A stretch of 64,000 nucleotides of DNA from Sanguibacter keddieii DSM 10542 (GTDB lineage Bacteria; Actinomycetota; Actinomycetes; Actinomycetales; Cellulomonadaceae), in assembly GCF_000024925.1 (NCBI RefSeq), contig NC_013521.1:2914001-2978000 (forward strand), in the 5' to 3' direction. Below are positions 25,401-34,750 of this stretch, in pieces; the first letter of the stretch is position 1; each line of letters begins with the position of its first letter. The translations under genes were made by a program, and so were the position numbers. Under the pieces are notes generated by a model that did not search any database, was not told where the DNA came from, and saw only the letters and a list, made by a program, of their open reading frames with translations.

Positions 25401-27098
25401 TCAGCGCGTGGTGGCGACCTGCTGGAGCAGCTCGGGGGCGCGTCGTTCGAGGACGTGCGCGCCGAGCCGCACCCCGGCGGACCACCAGAAGGCACCGAGA
25501 CCGAGACCGAGCGCGCACGCGACCCAGCCGAGCACCAGGTCCCCGCGCACCACGGCGACCAGCGCGACGGCGGTCTCGGGGAGGACGAGCAGCAGGAGCA
25601 CGCCCCACCCGCCGGCCTGCGTGGTGAGGTCGGCGACGGCCGACCCCTGCGGTGAGGAGAACGGCCCGTCGCCCGGCCGCGGGACCGGGTAGACGAAGCG
25701 CGCCGAGACGACGCTCGACAGGCCCAGCGCGGTGAGCAGCACGCCGAACGTCACGCCGGCGACCGCGGGCAGGTCCGCCCAGCGGCCGGTCGACCAGACC
25801 ACGCCCAGGACCACGACGGCCGTGACGGGGACCCCCACGACCGTCGCCGCGACGGCCCGGCCCAGCCGGTCGGCTCGCCCGCTGACCCCGGCTGCCACGT
25901 GCACCCAGAAGGCCGTGTGGTCGTACGCCACGTCGGCCGAGATGGTCCAGCCGACGAGGAAGGCCGCGAGCGGGCAGGCGAGGAGGACGAGCGCGCCGTC
26001 GCCACGGTCGAGGAGGGCGAGCACGAGCGGCAGGAAGGGCACCACGGCGAGCGCACCGAGGTACCGCGGGTCGCGCACCCAGTAGGTGAGGCTCCGTGCC
26101 GCGACCGCGGCCGCCGCCCCGCCGAGCACCGCGGCCAGCAGCCGACCGAGCGGGTCCCGTGCCGCGGACGCTCCCGAGAGGAGCCCGGACCGGAGTCTCG
26201 TGCCAGCAGGCCGCGGGCCACCGCCGCTGCGCGACGCGGGGCCGACCGACGCCCGGCCCAGGCCGCGAGCCCAGAGGACGACGAGCACCAGCAGCACCCC
26301 GACGGCGAGCCCGAGGTGGACCGCCGCCGTCCCGGGGCGACCGTCGGCCACCGCAGACGGGACGGCCCACACGGTCCCGACGGGCGTCCACGAGACGATC
26401 TCGGCGACGCGCTCGACCGAGACGGCAGACCAGGCCGCAGGCCCCCGCGCAGCCCACCCGACGAGCGGGACGGCGACGGCGAGCGGGACGAGCAGGGACA
26501 GCGCGCTCGCGTCACGGAAGCGGCGCGAGGACCTCACCGGGGCGAGGAGCGTGGTCCAGGTGCGCGAGCCGACGACACAGGTCGCCACGGCCAGGACTCC
26601 CGCCGGGAGCGACGCCATCAGCGCGGCCGGCGACTCGCGCCAGACGACCGTGGACCCGAGCACCAGCAGCAGCGTGAGCACTCCGGGGACACCCACGAGC
26701 CCTGCTGCAGCCAGACCTGTCACCACGTCTCGCCGGCGCAGGCCGTACGGGCGCAGGACCTCGGCGGAGACCGTCGAGTCGACCCCGAAGGCGACCAGCG
26801 GCACGAGCCACCAGGCCGCGACGAGCACGGCTCCACCGACCACCAGCCACGCACCGGCGAGGGTCGGGTCGGTCCGGGAGGTCGCCCCGAGCGCGAAGAG
26901 CAAGATCGCCACCGCGGCCAGACCAGAGGTCGTGGAGGCGGCGAGGGCAACGAGCTGCCACACGCTCCGGGTGAGGGCGTTGGCCATGAGCCGGAGCTTG
27001 AGGGAGACGACGAGGTGCGCGACCGACCGGGTCGGGGTGGGCGACGGCGCCCGCAGGCGCTCGCCGGGCACTGCCCCCGCAGCCGCTGTCGCCGTCAT
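25401..27098 (-). CDS. Multispanning membrane protein, ABC-2-exporter-like
   Basis: This is a membrane protein of 565 aa with at least 12 strongly hydrophobic segments. I recognise only a loose similarity to actinobacterial ABC-2-type exporter permeases: LKLRLMANALTRSVWQLVALA near the N-terminus, two roughly equivalent halves with repeated VVSARF and DVAYDHTAFWVHVAAG-type loops. No ATP-binding partner is adjacent, so pairing is unresolved. ATG 27098 (MTATAAAG) is preferred; the frame is open to 27179. It is divergent from rmuC over 114 nt and convergent with the MFS gene. Confidence 0.75.
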   Translation of the reverse strand: MTATAAAGAVPGERLRAPSPTPTRSVAHLVVSLKLRLMANALTRSVWQLVALAASTTSGLAAVAILLFALGATSRTDPTLAGAWLVVGGAVLVAAWWLVPLVAFGVDSTVSAEVLRPYGLRRRDVVTGLAAAGLVGVPGVLTLLLVLGSTVVWRESPAALMASLPAGVLAVATCVVGSRTWTTLLAPVRSSRRFRDASALSLLVPLAVAVPLVGWAARGPAAWSAVSVERVAEIVSWTPVGTVWAVPSAVADGRPGTAAVHLGLAVGVLLVLVVLWARGLGRASVGPASRSGGGPRPAGTRLRSGLLSGASAARDPLGRLLAAVLGGAAAAVAARSLTYWVRDPRYLGALAVVPFLPLVLALLDRGDGALVLLACPLAAFLVGWTISADVAYDHTAFWVHVAAGVSGRADRLGRAVAATVVGVPVTAVVVLGVVWSTGRWADLPAVAGVTFGVLLTALGLSSVVSARFVYPVPRPGDGPFSSPQGSAVADLTTQAGGWGVLLLLVLPETAVALVAVVRGDLVLGWVACALGLGLGAFWWSAGVRLGAHVLERRAPELLQQVATTR

Positions 27099-27212
27099 CG
27101 CCTCACGGTAGACCGACGACGGCAGCACGGCACCTCCTGTGCACTCCCGGGCGACGCACCGCGGCGCTGCCACCTGCACCGTCGTGTCGGTGGCTCGGTG
27201 CAGGGTGGGGGC

Positions 27213-28517
27213 ATGACGATCTTCTGGTGTGCCCTGACCGCGCTCGTGGGCCTCGTGCTCGGGTACGGCCTCGCCGTCGCCCGGTCAGGCTCACGCCTGC
27301 GCGCCGGTGAGGTCGCGGTGGCGCGCGCCGAGGCCGAGCTGGCCGCCGAGCGCCGTGGCGCGGGCGAGCGGCTGCTCGCCATGCAGCACGACCAGGACCG
27401 CCTCTCCGACCAGTTCCGTGCCCTGGCGGCCGACGCGCTGGCGTCGAACAACGAGCAGTTCCTGGGGCTCGCCGAGCAGCGTCTGCGGTCGACGCAGGTG
27501 GCCGGTCAGGCGGACCTCGCGGCGCGCACCGAGGCGGTGCAGCAGCTGGTCGCCCCGCTCACCCGCTCGCTGAGCGACGTGCGCCAGCAGATGCAGGTCG
27601 CCGAGGAGGCGCGGATCGCGAGCACGTCCGCGCTCGCCGAGCAGGTCCGCGGGATGCGGGACGCCTCCGAGCTCCTGCGCTCCCAGACGAGCTCCCTCGT
27701 GTCCGCGCTGCGCACCTCGGACGTGCGGGGCGCCTGGGGCGAGATGCAGCTGCGCCGCGTGGTCGAGGTCGCGGGGATGCTCAACCGCGTCGACTTCGTC
27801 GAGCAGAGCCACGTGTCGACCGACGACGGGGCGCTGCGCCCCGACATGGTGGTGCACCTCGCCGGCGGGAAGAACATCGTCGTCGACGCGAAGGTCGCCT
27901 TCCTCGGGTACCTCGACGCGCAGCAGGCCACCGACCCCGGCTACCGGGCGGAGCGGCTCGCCGCGCACGCCCGCCACGTCCGCAAGCACATCGACGACCT
28001 CGGCTCGAAGCGGTACTGGGACCAGTTCGCCCCGAGCCCCGAGTTCGTCGTGATGTTCATCCCGGCCGAGCCGTTCCTCGCGGCGGCCGTCGAGGAAGAC
28101 CCGTCGCTGCTCGAGTACGCCTTCGGCCGGAACGTGGTCATCGTGACCCCGATGACGCTCATGGCGCTGCTCCGCACGGTCTCGTACGCGTGGCGCCAGG
28201 AAGCCCTCGCGGAGAACGCGCAGAAGGTGCTCGAGGTGGGCAAGGAGCTGCACGGTCGCCTCGCGACGATGGGCAGCCACCTGACCCGGCTCGGCAAGCA
28301 GATCCAGGGTGCCGCCGACGCCTACAACAAGACCGTGGCGTCCCTCGAGACGCGCGTGCTCGTGAGCGCCCGACGGTTCGCCGAGCTCGACGTGGTCGAC
28401 GGCGACCTCGAGACCCCGCCGCCGGTCAGCCCGCACCTGGGTGTGGTGAGCGCACCCGAGCTCCTCGCGTCGGTCGACGAGTCCCTCGTCGACCTCGAAG
28501 ACCTCAGACGGGGTTGA
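27213..28517 (+). CDS. rmuC: DNA recombination protein RmuC
   Basis: This is a membrane-tethered member of the RmuC family, linked to limiting inverted-repeat rearrangements and proposed to be a nuclease. Of its 434 aa, residues 3-23 are an N-terminal membrane anchor and about 28-170 a coiled coil ([35 protein letters not shown]). The RmuC core follows: [56 protein letters not shown] and [27 protein letters not shown] precedes the ATG. Its end overlaps the convergent ispH gene by 14 nt, so antisense pairing of the two transcripts is likely. Confidence 0.95.
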   Translation: MTIFWCALTALVGLVLGYGLAVARSGSRLRAGEVAVARAEAELAAERRGAGERLLAMQHDQDRLSDQFRALAADALASNNEQFLGLAEQRLRSTQVAGQADLAARTEAVQQLVAPLTRSLSDVRQQMQVAEEARIASTSALAEQVRGMRDASELLRSQTSSLVSALRTSDVRGAWGEMQLRRVVEVAGMLNRVDFVEQSHVSTDDGALRPDMVVHLAGGKNIVVDAKVAFLGYLDAQQATDPGYRAERLAAHARHVRKHIDDLGSKRYWDQFAPSPEFVVMFIPAEPFLAAAVEEDPSLLEYAFGRNVVIVTPMTLMALLRTVSYAWRQEALAENAQKVLEVGKELHGRLATMGSHLTRLGKQIQGAADAYNKTVASLETRVLVSARRFAELDVVDGDLETPPPVSPHLGVVSAPELLASVDESLVDLEDLRRG

Positions 28518-29565
28518 CCGTCAGCGAGCGGCGGTTGCCACGCTTGGGGTGCGCCGTCTCGACACCGGCCTTCTTCAGGTCGGCGCGGAGCTCGCGAGGG
28601 AGCGAGAACATGAGGTCCTCGGTCGCCGTGCGGACCTCCTCGACCTGGCCGTAGCCGCGCTCGGCGAGGTACGCGAGCACCTCGTCGACGAGGATCTCGG
28701 GGACCGAGGCGCCCGAGGTGACGCCGACCGTACGGACCCCCTCGAACCAGGACTCGTCGATCTCCTTGGCGTAGTCGACGAGGTACGACGAGCGCGCCCC
28801 GGCGTTGAGGGCCACCTCGACCAGGCGCACCGAGTTCGAGGAGTTGGTCGAGCCGACCACGATCACCAGGTCGCACTCGGGGGCGAGCTTCTTCACCGCC
28901 ACCTGGCGGTTCTGCGTGGCGTAGCAGATGTCGTCGCTGGGCGGGTCCTGCAGCGTCGGGAAGCGCTCGCGCAGCCGGCGCACCGTCTCCATGGTCTCGT
29001 CGACCGAGAGGGTGGTCTGCGAGATCCAGATGACCTTGTCCGGGTCGCGGACCACGACCTTGTCGACCTCGTCCGGGGAGTTGACGATCTGGATGTGGTC
29101 GGGAGCCTCGCCTGCGGTGCCCTCGACCTCCTCGTGACCGTCGTGGCCGATGAGCAGGATGTCGTAGTCCTCGGAGGCGAAGCGGACAGCCTCCTTGTGG
29201 ACCTTCGTGACGAGCGGGCAGGTCGCGTCGATGGTCTGCAGCGAGCGCTCCTCCGCGGCGGCGACCACGGCGGGCGAGACCCCGTGGGCCGAGAACACGA
29301 CGCGCGCGCCCTCGGGCACCTCGTCGGTCTCGTCGACGAAGATCGCGCCGCGGTCGCTCAGGGTCTCCACGACGTACTTGTTGTGGACGATCTCCTTGCG
29401 CACGTAGATCGGGGCCCCGTGCAGCGCGAGCGCCTTCTCGACGGCGATCACCGCGCGGTCGACCCCGGCGCAGTAGCCCCGAGGGGCGGCGAGCAGGACC
29501 CGTCCGGGCGCCTGGGCACCTGCGTCGGCGGACGTGCGAGCGGTCTCGGGGGGAAGAGTTGTCAC
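28504..29565 (-). CDS. ispH: 4-hydroxy-3-methylbut-2-enyl diphosphate reductase
   Basis: This is the last enzyme of the MEP isoprenoid pathway, an iron-sulfur enzyme reducing HMBPP to IPP and DMAPP. In its 353 aa the three cluster cysteines are visible: [28 protein letters not shown] and [10 protein letters not shown]. Substrate-binding motifs [20 protein letters not shown] and GSTNSSNS are all present. Translation begins at GTG 29565; a TAGACT -10 ends 6 nt upstream, so the message may be leaderless. Its 3' end overlaps rmuC tail to tail, and it diverges from xseA. Confidence 0.98.
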   Translation of the reverse strand: MTTLPPETARTSADAGAQAPGRVLLAAPRGYCAGVDRAVIAVEKALALHGAPIYVRKEIVHNKYVVETLSDRGAIFVDETDEVPEGARVVFSAHGVSPAVVAAAEERSLQTIDATCPLVTKVHKEAVRFASEDYDILLIGHDGHEEVEGTAGEAPDHIQIVNSPDEVDKVVVRDPDKVIWISQTTLSVDETMETVRRLRERFPTLQDPPSDDICYATQNRQVAVKKLAPECDLVIVVGSTNSSNSVRLVEVALNAGARSSYLVDYAKEIDESWFEGVRTVGVTSGASVPEILVDEVLAYLAERGYGQVEEVRTATEDLMFSLPRELRADLKKAGVETAHPKRGNRRSLTVNPV

Positions 29566-29571
29566 ACGTCG

Positions 29572-29577
29572 AGTCTA
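29572..29577 (-). promoter_or_regulatory. Leaderless-type -10 (TAGACT) of ispH
   Basis: On the minus strand TAGACT is followed by 6 nt and then the GTG start of ispH. No good -35 is visible, which is common in this group. Confidence 0.45.
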
Positions 29578-29676
29578 GGTGACAGGCCCTGCGCACCCCA
29601 GCCGGGGCGGCCCGTCACGCACGTGTGGCACGACACCCTCACATCTGGGAATGAAACGTGCTCGGGTGTCAGCGCG

Positions 29677-30978
29677 ATGGTGCACGCTAGACCTGTGGCT
29701 CTCCCCGACGACTCGTCCCCCGCGACCTCCTCGACGACCGACGCCGGCGCGGTGCGCCAGCCGCTGGCCGCGAAGGCCTCCGACACCACGGCCGAGAACC
29801 CGTGGCCGGTCCGGCTGCTGTCCGCGAAGATCAGCGACTACATCGACCGCATGGCGCCGCTGTGGGTCGAGGGGCAGGTCGTCCAGCTCAACCGCAGGCC
29901 CGGCGCGGGCATGGCCTTCCTCACCCTGCGCGACACCGACGCCGACATGTCGCTCCCGGTGTCCGTGTACGCCAAGGTCCTCGACGGCGTCTCCGCCCCG
30001 ATCGACGAGGGTGCGCACGTGGTGGTCCGCGCCAAGCCGACCTTCTGGACCAAGCGCGGGTCGTTCCAGATGCAGGCCGACCAGCTCAAGCCCGTCGGCG
30101 TCGGCGAGCTGCTCGCCCGCATCGAGCACCTCAAGCGCGTGCTCGCCGCCGAGGGGCTCTTCGACGCCGGCCGCAAGAAGCCGCTGCCGTTCCTGCCGCG
30201 CGTCGTCGGTCTGGTCTGCGGGCGCGAGTCGAAGGCCGAGCACGACGTGGTGGTCAACGCCCGCGCGCGCTGGCCCCAGGTGCGCTTCGAGATCCGTGAG
30301 GTCGCCGTCCAGGGCGTCTCGGCAGTCCCGCAGGTCAGCGCCGCCATCGCCGAGCTCGACGCGCACCCCGACGTCGAGGTGATCGTCGTCGCCCGTGGCG
30401 GCGGTGCGGTCGAGGACCTGCTGCCCTTCAGCAACGAGGCGCTGGTCCGCGCGGCGTCGGCGTGCCGGACGCCGCTCGTCAGCGCGATCGGGCACGAGAC
30501 GGACGCCCCGCTGCTCGACCTCGTCGCCGACTACCGCGCGTCGACGCCCACCGACGCCGCGAAACGCATCGTCCCCGACGTGAGCGAGGAGCGTGCGCGG
30601 CTCACGCAGGCCCTCGGGCGGATGCGATCGGCCGTGACCCACCGCGTCCGGCAGGAGCAGGCGGGCCTCGACGCGACCCGGTCGCGACCCGTCCTCGCGG
30701 CCCCGCACACGATGATCGAGACGCGCGAGCGCGACGTCGAGGCGGCCGTACGCGCCGGGCGCTCGGGGCTCGACCGGCTGCTGAGCAGCGCGTCGTCGAC
30801 CGTCGACCGCCTCGCCGCGCAGGTCCGGGCGCTGTCCCCCGCGGCGACGCTCGACCGCGGCTACGCCGTGGTGCAGGGCCCTGACGGCTCGGTCGTCCGT
30901 TCCCCCGACGACGTCGCCACGGGCGACGCCCTCCGCATCCGCCTCGCCTCGGGCGAGATCACCGCCACCACCCGCTAG
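29677..30978 (+). CDS. xseA: Exodeoxyribonuclease VII large subunit
   Basis: This is the catalytic subunit of the single-strand-specific exonuclease VII, partner of XseB encoded next. Residues about 40-140 form the OB-fold DNA-binding domain ([35 protein letters not shown]), then the catalytic domain: [33 protein letters not shown] and [27 protein letters not shown] (key HETD and TPTxAA). A long coiled-coil helix region and the C-terminal [13 protein letters not shown] follow. Start uncertain: ATG 29677 or GTG 29695, neither with a ribosome site; the first is given (433 aa). xseB begins 20 nt after its stop. Confidence 0.95.
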   Translation: MVHARPVALPDDSSPATSSTTDAGAVRQPLAAKASDTTAENPWPVRLLSAKISDYIDRMAPLWVEGQVVQLNRRPGAGMAFLTLRDTDADMSLPVSVYAKVLDGVSAPIDEGAHVVVRAKPTFWTKRGSFQMQADQLKPVGVGELLARIEHLKRVLAAEGLFDAGRKKPLPFLPRVVGLVCGRESKAEHDVVVNARARWPQVRFEIREVAVQGVSAVPQVSAAIAELDAHPDVEVIVVARGGGAVEDLLPFSNEALVRAASACRTPLVSAIGHETDAPLLDLVADYRASTPTDAAKRIVPDVSEERARLTQALGRMRSAVTHRVRQEQAGLDATRSRPVLAAPHTMIETRERDVEAAVRAGRSGLDRLLSSASSTVDRLAAQVRALSPAATLDRGYAVVQGPDGSVVRSPDDVATGDALRIRLASGEITATTR

Positions 30979-30998
30979 AGATTTGGTGTACTTCTCCC

Positions 30999-31274
30999 AT
31001 GACCGCTGACAGCCCCGCCACCTCGAACGGCCTCTCCGCCAGCACCTCCGACCTCTCGGCGCTCAGCTACGAGCAGGCTCGCGACGAGCTCGTGCAGGTC
31101 GTCGCCCGCCTCGAGGCCGGCGGCGAACCGCTCGAGGCCTCGCTCGCCCTCTGGGAGCGCGGCGAGGCGCTCGCCGCGCGCTGCCAGGAGTGGCTCGACG
31201 GCGCCCGCCAGAAGCTCGACGCCGCCCGCACCGACGCGGGCACCACCAGCACCACCGACCTCGACGACGAGTAA
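30999..31274 (+). CDS. xseB: Exodeoxyribonuclease VII small subunit
   Basis: This is the small helical subunit that binds the XseA coiled coil, 91 aa. Core motif: [45 protein letters not shown] (key YEQARxEL, LExGxxxLExSLxLWExGExLAxxC). Ser/Thr-rich tails flank the helix pair. It follows xseA by 20 nt, and the PfkB kinase starts 9 nt after its stop, making a compact xseAB-kinase unit. Confidence 0.96.
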   Translation: MTADSPATSNGLSASTSDLSALSYEQARDELVQVVARLEAGGEPLEASLALWERGEALAARCQEWLDGARQKLDAARTDAGTTSTTDLDDE

Positions 31275-31283
31275 GGACCACCG

Positions 31284-32237
31284 ATGACCCCGCCCAGCAC
31301 CCCGCAGCCTCCCGCCGAGCCGCTCGCCCTCGTGGTGGGCGAGGCGCTCATCGACGTGGTGCACCGCGCCGACGGGACGGTCGACGAGCACCCGGGCGGC
31401 AGCCCGGCCAACGTCGCGCTCACCCTCGGGCGGCTCGACCGTCGTGCGCAGCTCCTCGCGTGGATCGGCACGGACAGCTACGGCGACAGGATCCGCAGCT
31501 GGCTCTCCGGCTCGCACGTCGACCTCGCGCCCGGCAGCGACGGCGCCGCGTCGACGTCGATCGCGACGGCGCACCTCGGGGCCGACGGCGGTGCCACGTA
31601 CGACTTCGACCTCACCTGGGCGCTGCCCGCTGACGTCCGTGTCCCCGACGAGACCGTGGTGGTCCACACCGGCTCGATCGCCGCCGTCCTCGAGCCCGGT
31701 GCGACGGGCGTCCGACGCGTGCTCGCCGCGGCCCAGCCGCGCGCGACCGTCACCTACGACCCGAACATCCGCCCGACGCTCATGGGCCAGCCGGGCGAGG
31801 TCCGTCCGGTGGTCGAGGCCCTCGTTGCCGGCGCCGACGTGGTCAAGGTCAGCGACGAAGACCTGCACTGGCTCTACCCGGGCGCCGACCTCGACGTCGT
31901 CGCGACCCGCTGGCAGCGCAGCGGGCCGGCGCTCGTCATCGTCACCTACGGGGGCGACGGGGCGGTGGCCGTCACGGCGGAGCACCGGCTCGAGGTCGCC
32001 GCGCCCCGCGTCGAGGTGGCCGACACCGTCGGCGCCGGGGACTCCTTCATGGGGGCGCTCCTGCACGGCCTCTGGTCGGCCGGCCTGCTCGGCGCCCAGC
32101 ACCGCGCGAGCCTCGCCGCGATCGACGAGACGACGCTCACGACCGTCCTCGAGCAGTGCGTCCAGGTCGCGGCGATCACCGTGTCGAGGTCCGGCGCCAA
32201 CCCGCCCCGGCTCCGCGAGCTGACCGGCCACGTCTGA
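31284..32237 (+). CDS. PfkB-family carbohydrate kinase (fructokinase-like)
   Basis: This is a ribokinase-superfamily sugar kinase of 317 aa. The N-terminal substrate motif VVGEALIDVV and HPGGSPANVALTLGRLD are typical, as is the C-terminal signature VADTVGAGDSFMGALLHGLW with the catalytic Asp in GAGDSF. YDPNIRPTLM is the PfkB signature 1-like segment found in fructokinases. The exact sugar is not determinable. It starts 9 nt after xseB, with GTAAGGA upstream, and appears to be in the same operon, although no functional link is obvious. Confidence 0.92.
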   Translation: MTPPSTPQPPAEPLALVVGEALIDVVHRADGTVDEHPGGSPANVALTLGRLDRRAQLLAWIGTDSYGDRIRSWLSGSHVDLAPGSDGAASTSIATAHLGADGGATYDFDLTWALPADVRVPDETVVVHTGSIAAVLEPGATGVRRVLAAAQPRATVTYDPNIRPTLMGQPGEVRPVVEALVAGADVVKVSDEDLHWLYPGADLDVVATRWQRSGPALVIVTYGGDGAVAVTAEHRLEVAAPRVEVADTVGAGDSFMGALLHGLWSAGLLGAQHRASLAAIDETTLTTVLEQCVQVAAITVSRSGANPPRLRELTGHV

Positions 32238-32340
32238 CCTGACGAGACGGGCGAGCGCAGCCCGCTCCCCCGGGCGCATCATCATGAGCAGCACCCCGCG
32301 TCAGCAGCACCCGCGCTGCAGCACCGAGAGAAGGATCGTC

Positions 32341-32991
32341 ATGCCGCACCACGACACCCCCGCAGCAGCCTGGGCCGAGCTCCGTGCCGGCAACACGCGG
32401 TTCATCGAGGACAAGATGGAGCACCCGTCGCAGGGCTTCGACCGCCGTGAGCAGCTCAAGGTCGCCCAGCACCCCTTCGCGGTCGTGTTCGGGTGCTCCG
32501 ACTCCCGTGTGGCCGCCGAGATCATCTTCGACCAGGGCCTCGGCGACGTGTTCGTGGTCCGCACCGCAGGTCACGTGGTGGACACCACCGTCATCGGGTC
32601 CATCGAGTACGGCGTCGACATCCTCGACACCCGCCTCGTCGTGGTGCTCGGGCACGACAGCTGCGGAGCCGTCGCCGCCGCGATGCACGCCCTCGCGACC
32701 GGTGAGCAGCCCAGCGGGTTCGTGCGTGCTGTCGTCGACCGGGTGATCCCGTCGATCGTCGGCATCACTGCTGCCAACGGCGGAGGCTTCGAGACGGTGT
32801 CGGCCGACGTGCTGCGCCGCGAGCACGTCCGCCACACCGTCTCGATGCTGCACTCCTACTCGGCCGGGCTCGCCAAGGCCGTCGCGGAGGGCCGCTGCGC
32901 GATCGTCGGCGTCGAGTACGACCTCGCCGACGGGCACGCCCGCCTCATCGAGGCGATCGGCGACATCGGCGACGCCGAGTTCGACGTCTGA
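32341..32991 (+). CDS. Beta-class carbonic anhydrase
   Basis: This is a zinc enzyme interconverting CO2 and bicarbonate, 216 aa. The beta-class zinc ligands are visible: Cys in FGCSDSRVAAE, and His and Cys in LGHDSCGAVAAAM. The Asp-Arg dyad of CSDSR and the RTAGHVVDTTVIGSIEYGVDIL segment are conserved. The ATG at 32341 is chosen for AGAAGGA 6 nt upstream; the open frame begins at 32284 without conserved sequence. It is followed 7 nt after its stop by a strong hairpin, so transcription probably ends before fumC. Confidence 0.95.
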   Translation: MPHHDTPAAAWAELRAGNTRFIEDKMEHPSQGFDRREQLKVAQHPFAVVFGCSDSRVAAEIIFDQGLGDVFVVRTAGHVVDTTVIGSIEYGVDILDTRLVVVLGHDSCGAVAAAMHALATGEQPSGFVRAVVDRVIPSIVGITAANGGGFETVSADVLRREHVRHTVSMLHSYSAGLAKAVAEGRCAIVGVEYDLADGHARLIEAIGDIGDAEFDV

Positions 32992-32998
32992 CCTCGAC

Positions 32999-33027
32999 GG
33001 GCCCGGGCGCCTCGGGCGCCCGGGCCC
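32999..33027 (+). terminator. 12-bp perfect hairpin after carbonic anhydrase gene
   Basis: GGGCCCGGGCGC (32999-33010) pairs with GCGCCCGGGCCC (33016-33027) around the loop CTCGG. There is no U-tract. It starts 8 nt after the carbonic anhydrase stop and 40 nt before the fumC start. Confidence 0.75.
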
Positions 33028-33066
33028 GGCTCGTGCTGGACCGGGCTCGTGCGGCACGATGGACCC

Positions 33067-34488
33067 ATGACTTCCACACCTGACACCGACGTCACCGGCG
33101 AGTTCCGGATCGAGCACGACACGATGGGCGAGGTCCGCGTCCCCGCGGCAGCCCTCTACCGTGCGCAGACCCAGCGAGCCGTCGAGAACTTCCCGATCTC
33201 CGGCACGCCCCTCGAGCGCAGCCACATCGAGGCGCTGGCCCGCGTCAAGAAGGCAGCGGCGCAGGCCAACGCCGAGCTCGGCGTCCTCGAGGCCGACCTC
33301 GCGCAGGCGATCGTCGACGCCGCCGAGGCCGTCGCCCAGGGCGGCTACGACGAGCACTTCCCGCTCGACGTGTTCCAGACCGGCTCCGGCACCTCGTCGA
33401 ACATGAACACCAACGAGGTCATCGCCGAGCTCGCGACCCGTGCGCTCGGTCGTGAGGTGCACCCCAACGACCACGTCAACGCCTCGCAGTCCTCCAACGA
33501 CGTCTTCCCGACGTCGGTGCACGTCGCCGCCACGGCCGGCGTCGTCCGTACGCTCATCCCCGCGCTCGACCACCTCGCGACGTCGCTCGAGGCCAAGGCC
33601 AGCGAGTTCGCGACCGTCGTGAAGTCGGGCCGCACCCACCTCATGGACGCGACCCCGGTCACCCTCGGCCAGGAGTTCGGCGGCTACGCGGCCGCCGTCC
33701 GCTACGGCATCGAGCGCCTGGAGTCCGCGCTCCCCCGCGCCGCAGAGGTCCCGCTCGGCGGCACCGCCGTCGGCACCGGCATCAACACCCCGGCCGGGTT
33801 CCCGCAGCGGGTCATCGCCCTCCTCGTCGAGGACACGGGTCTGCCGCTCACCGAGGCACGCGACCACTTCGAGGCGCAGTCGGGCCGCGACGGCCTCGTC
33901 GAGCTGTCCGGCGCGCTGCGCGGCATCGCCGTGAGCATCACCAAGATCTGCAACGACCTGCGGTGGATGGGCTCGGGCCCCAACACGGGTCTCGGCGAGA
34001 TCGCGATCCCCGACCTGCAGCCCGGGTCGTCGATCATGCCCGGCAAGGTCAACCCCGTGATCCCGGAGGCCGTCCTCATGGTCGCCGCCCGCGTCATCGG
34101 CAACGACGCGACCGTGGCCTGGGCCGGTGCGAGCGGGTCCTTCGAGCTCAACGTGCAGATCCCCGTGATCGCTCTCGGCGTCCTCGAGTCCGTCCGCCTG
34201 CTCTCGAACGCCTCCGTGCTGCTCGCCGACAAGACCGTCGACGGCATCACCGCGAACGTCGAGCGGGCACGCGCCCTCGCCGAGTCCTCGCCGTCGATCG
34301 TCACCCCGCTCAACCGGGTGATCGGCTACGAGGCCGCCGCGAAGGTCGCCAAGCACTCCGTGAAGAACGGCCTCACGGTCCGCGAGGCCGTGATCGACCT
34401 CGGGTTCGTCGAGCGCGGCGAGGTCACCGAGGCGCAGCTCGACACGGCGCTCGACGTGCTCGCCATGACCCGCCCGCCGCAGGCCTGA
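33067..34488 (+). CDS. fumC: Class II fumarate hydratase
   Basis: This enzyme of the TCA cycle reversibly hydrates fumarate to malate. It has 473 aa, normal length. Signature [12 protein letters not shown] at about residues 320-331 is intact, with the other active-site segments [32 protein letters not shown] and [18 protein letters not shown]. The start ATG 33067 (MTSTPDTDV) is preferred over an in-frame ATG 18 nt upstream. It is flanked by hairpins on both sides and therefore probably monocistronic. Confidence 0.98.
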   Translation: MTSTPDTDVTGEFRIEHDTMGEVRVPAAALYRAQTQRAVENFPISGTPLERSHIEALARVKKAAAQANAELGVLEADLAQAIVDAAEAVAQGGYDEHFPLDVFQTGSGTSSNMNTNEVIAELATRALGREVHPNDHVNASQSSNDVFPTSVHVAATAGVVRTLIPALDHLATSLEAKASEFATVVKSGRTHLMDATPVTLGQEFGGYAAAVRYGIERLESALPRAAEVPLGGTAVGTGINTPAGFPQRVIALLVEDTGLPLTEARDHFEAQSGRDGLVELSGALRGIAVSITKICNDLRWMGSGPNTGLGEIAIPDLQPGSSIMPGKVNPVIPEAVLMVAARVIGNDATVAWAGASGSFELNVQIPVIALGVLESVRLLSNASVLLADKTVDGITANVERARALAESSPSIVTPLNRVIGYEAAAKVAKHSVKNGLTVREAVIDLGFVERGEVTEAQLDTALDVLAMTRPPQA

Positions 34489-34554
34489 CGGCGCCCGTCC
34501 CCCACGAGGCCTGCGCCGTCGACGACGCGCGCGACGCAGGCCAGTACGACCTTC

Positions 34555-34590
34555 GACGCACCTCCCCGGGAGCACCCGGGGAGGTGCGTC
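34555..34590 (+). terminator. 16-bp perfect hairpin after fumC
   Basis: GACGCACCTCCCCGGG (34555-34570) pairs perfectly with CCCGGGGAGGTGCGTC (34575-34590) around an AGCA loop. It lies 67 nt after the fumC stop and before the pectate lyase promoter. There is no long U-tract. Confidence 0.85.
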
Positions 34591-34640
34591 GTCGTCTGCG
34601 CGACCGGCCAGCGCACAGCCGCTCCAGGCACCGCCTCTGG

Positions 34641-34664
34641 TAAAGTGTGAGAAACCGGTTTCTC
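34641..34664 (+). promoter_or_regulatory. Pectate lyase promoter with LacI-type operator
   Basis: A perfect 16-bp palindrome, GAGAAACCGGTTTCTC (34649-34664), with central CCGG is typical of LacI-family operators. A -10-like TAAAGT (34641-34646) sits 2 nt upstream, so a bound repressor would cover the transcription start. The pectate lyase ATG is 87 nt downstream. This suggests substrate-induced derepression by pectin fragments; the repressor gene is not in the window. Confidence 0.75.
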
Positions 34665-34750
34665 GCGCGCTCCACGAGCGCACTCCCTCGTTGCAACGGC
34701 GCACTAGGACGGAGAGACACCGGCCCACCTGCGTCGAAGGAGACACGAGG

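Noticed and set aside
25401-27098. Firm call as ABC-2 exporter permease
   Set aside because: No ATP-binding subunit gene is next to it and no diagnostic motif is readable, so the call is kept as a membrane protein with a loose resemblance.
29695-29697. GTG as a leaderless start for xseA after TAGACC (29688-29693)
   Set aside because: Only 1 nt separates that hexamer from the GTG, too close for it to be the -10 of a transcript starting at the codon. The upstream ATG 29677 was given instead, with uncertainty stated.
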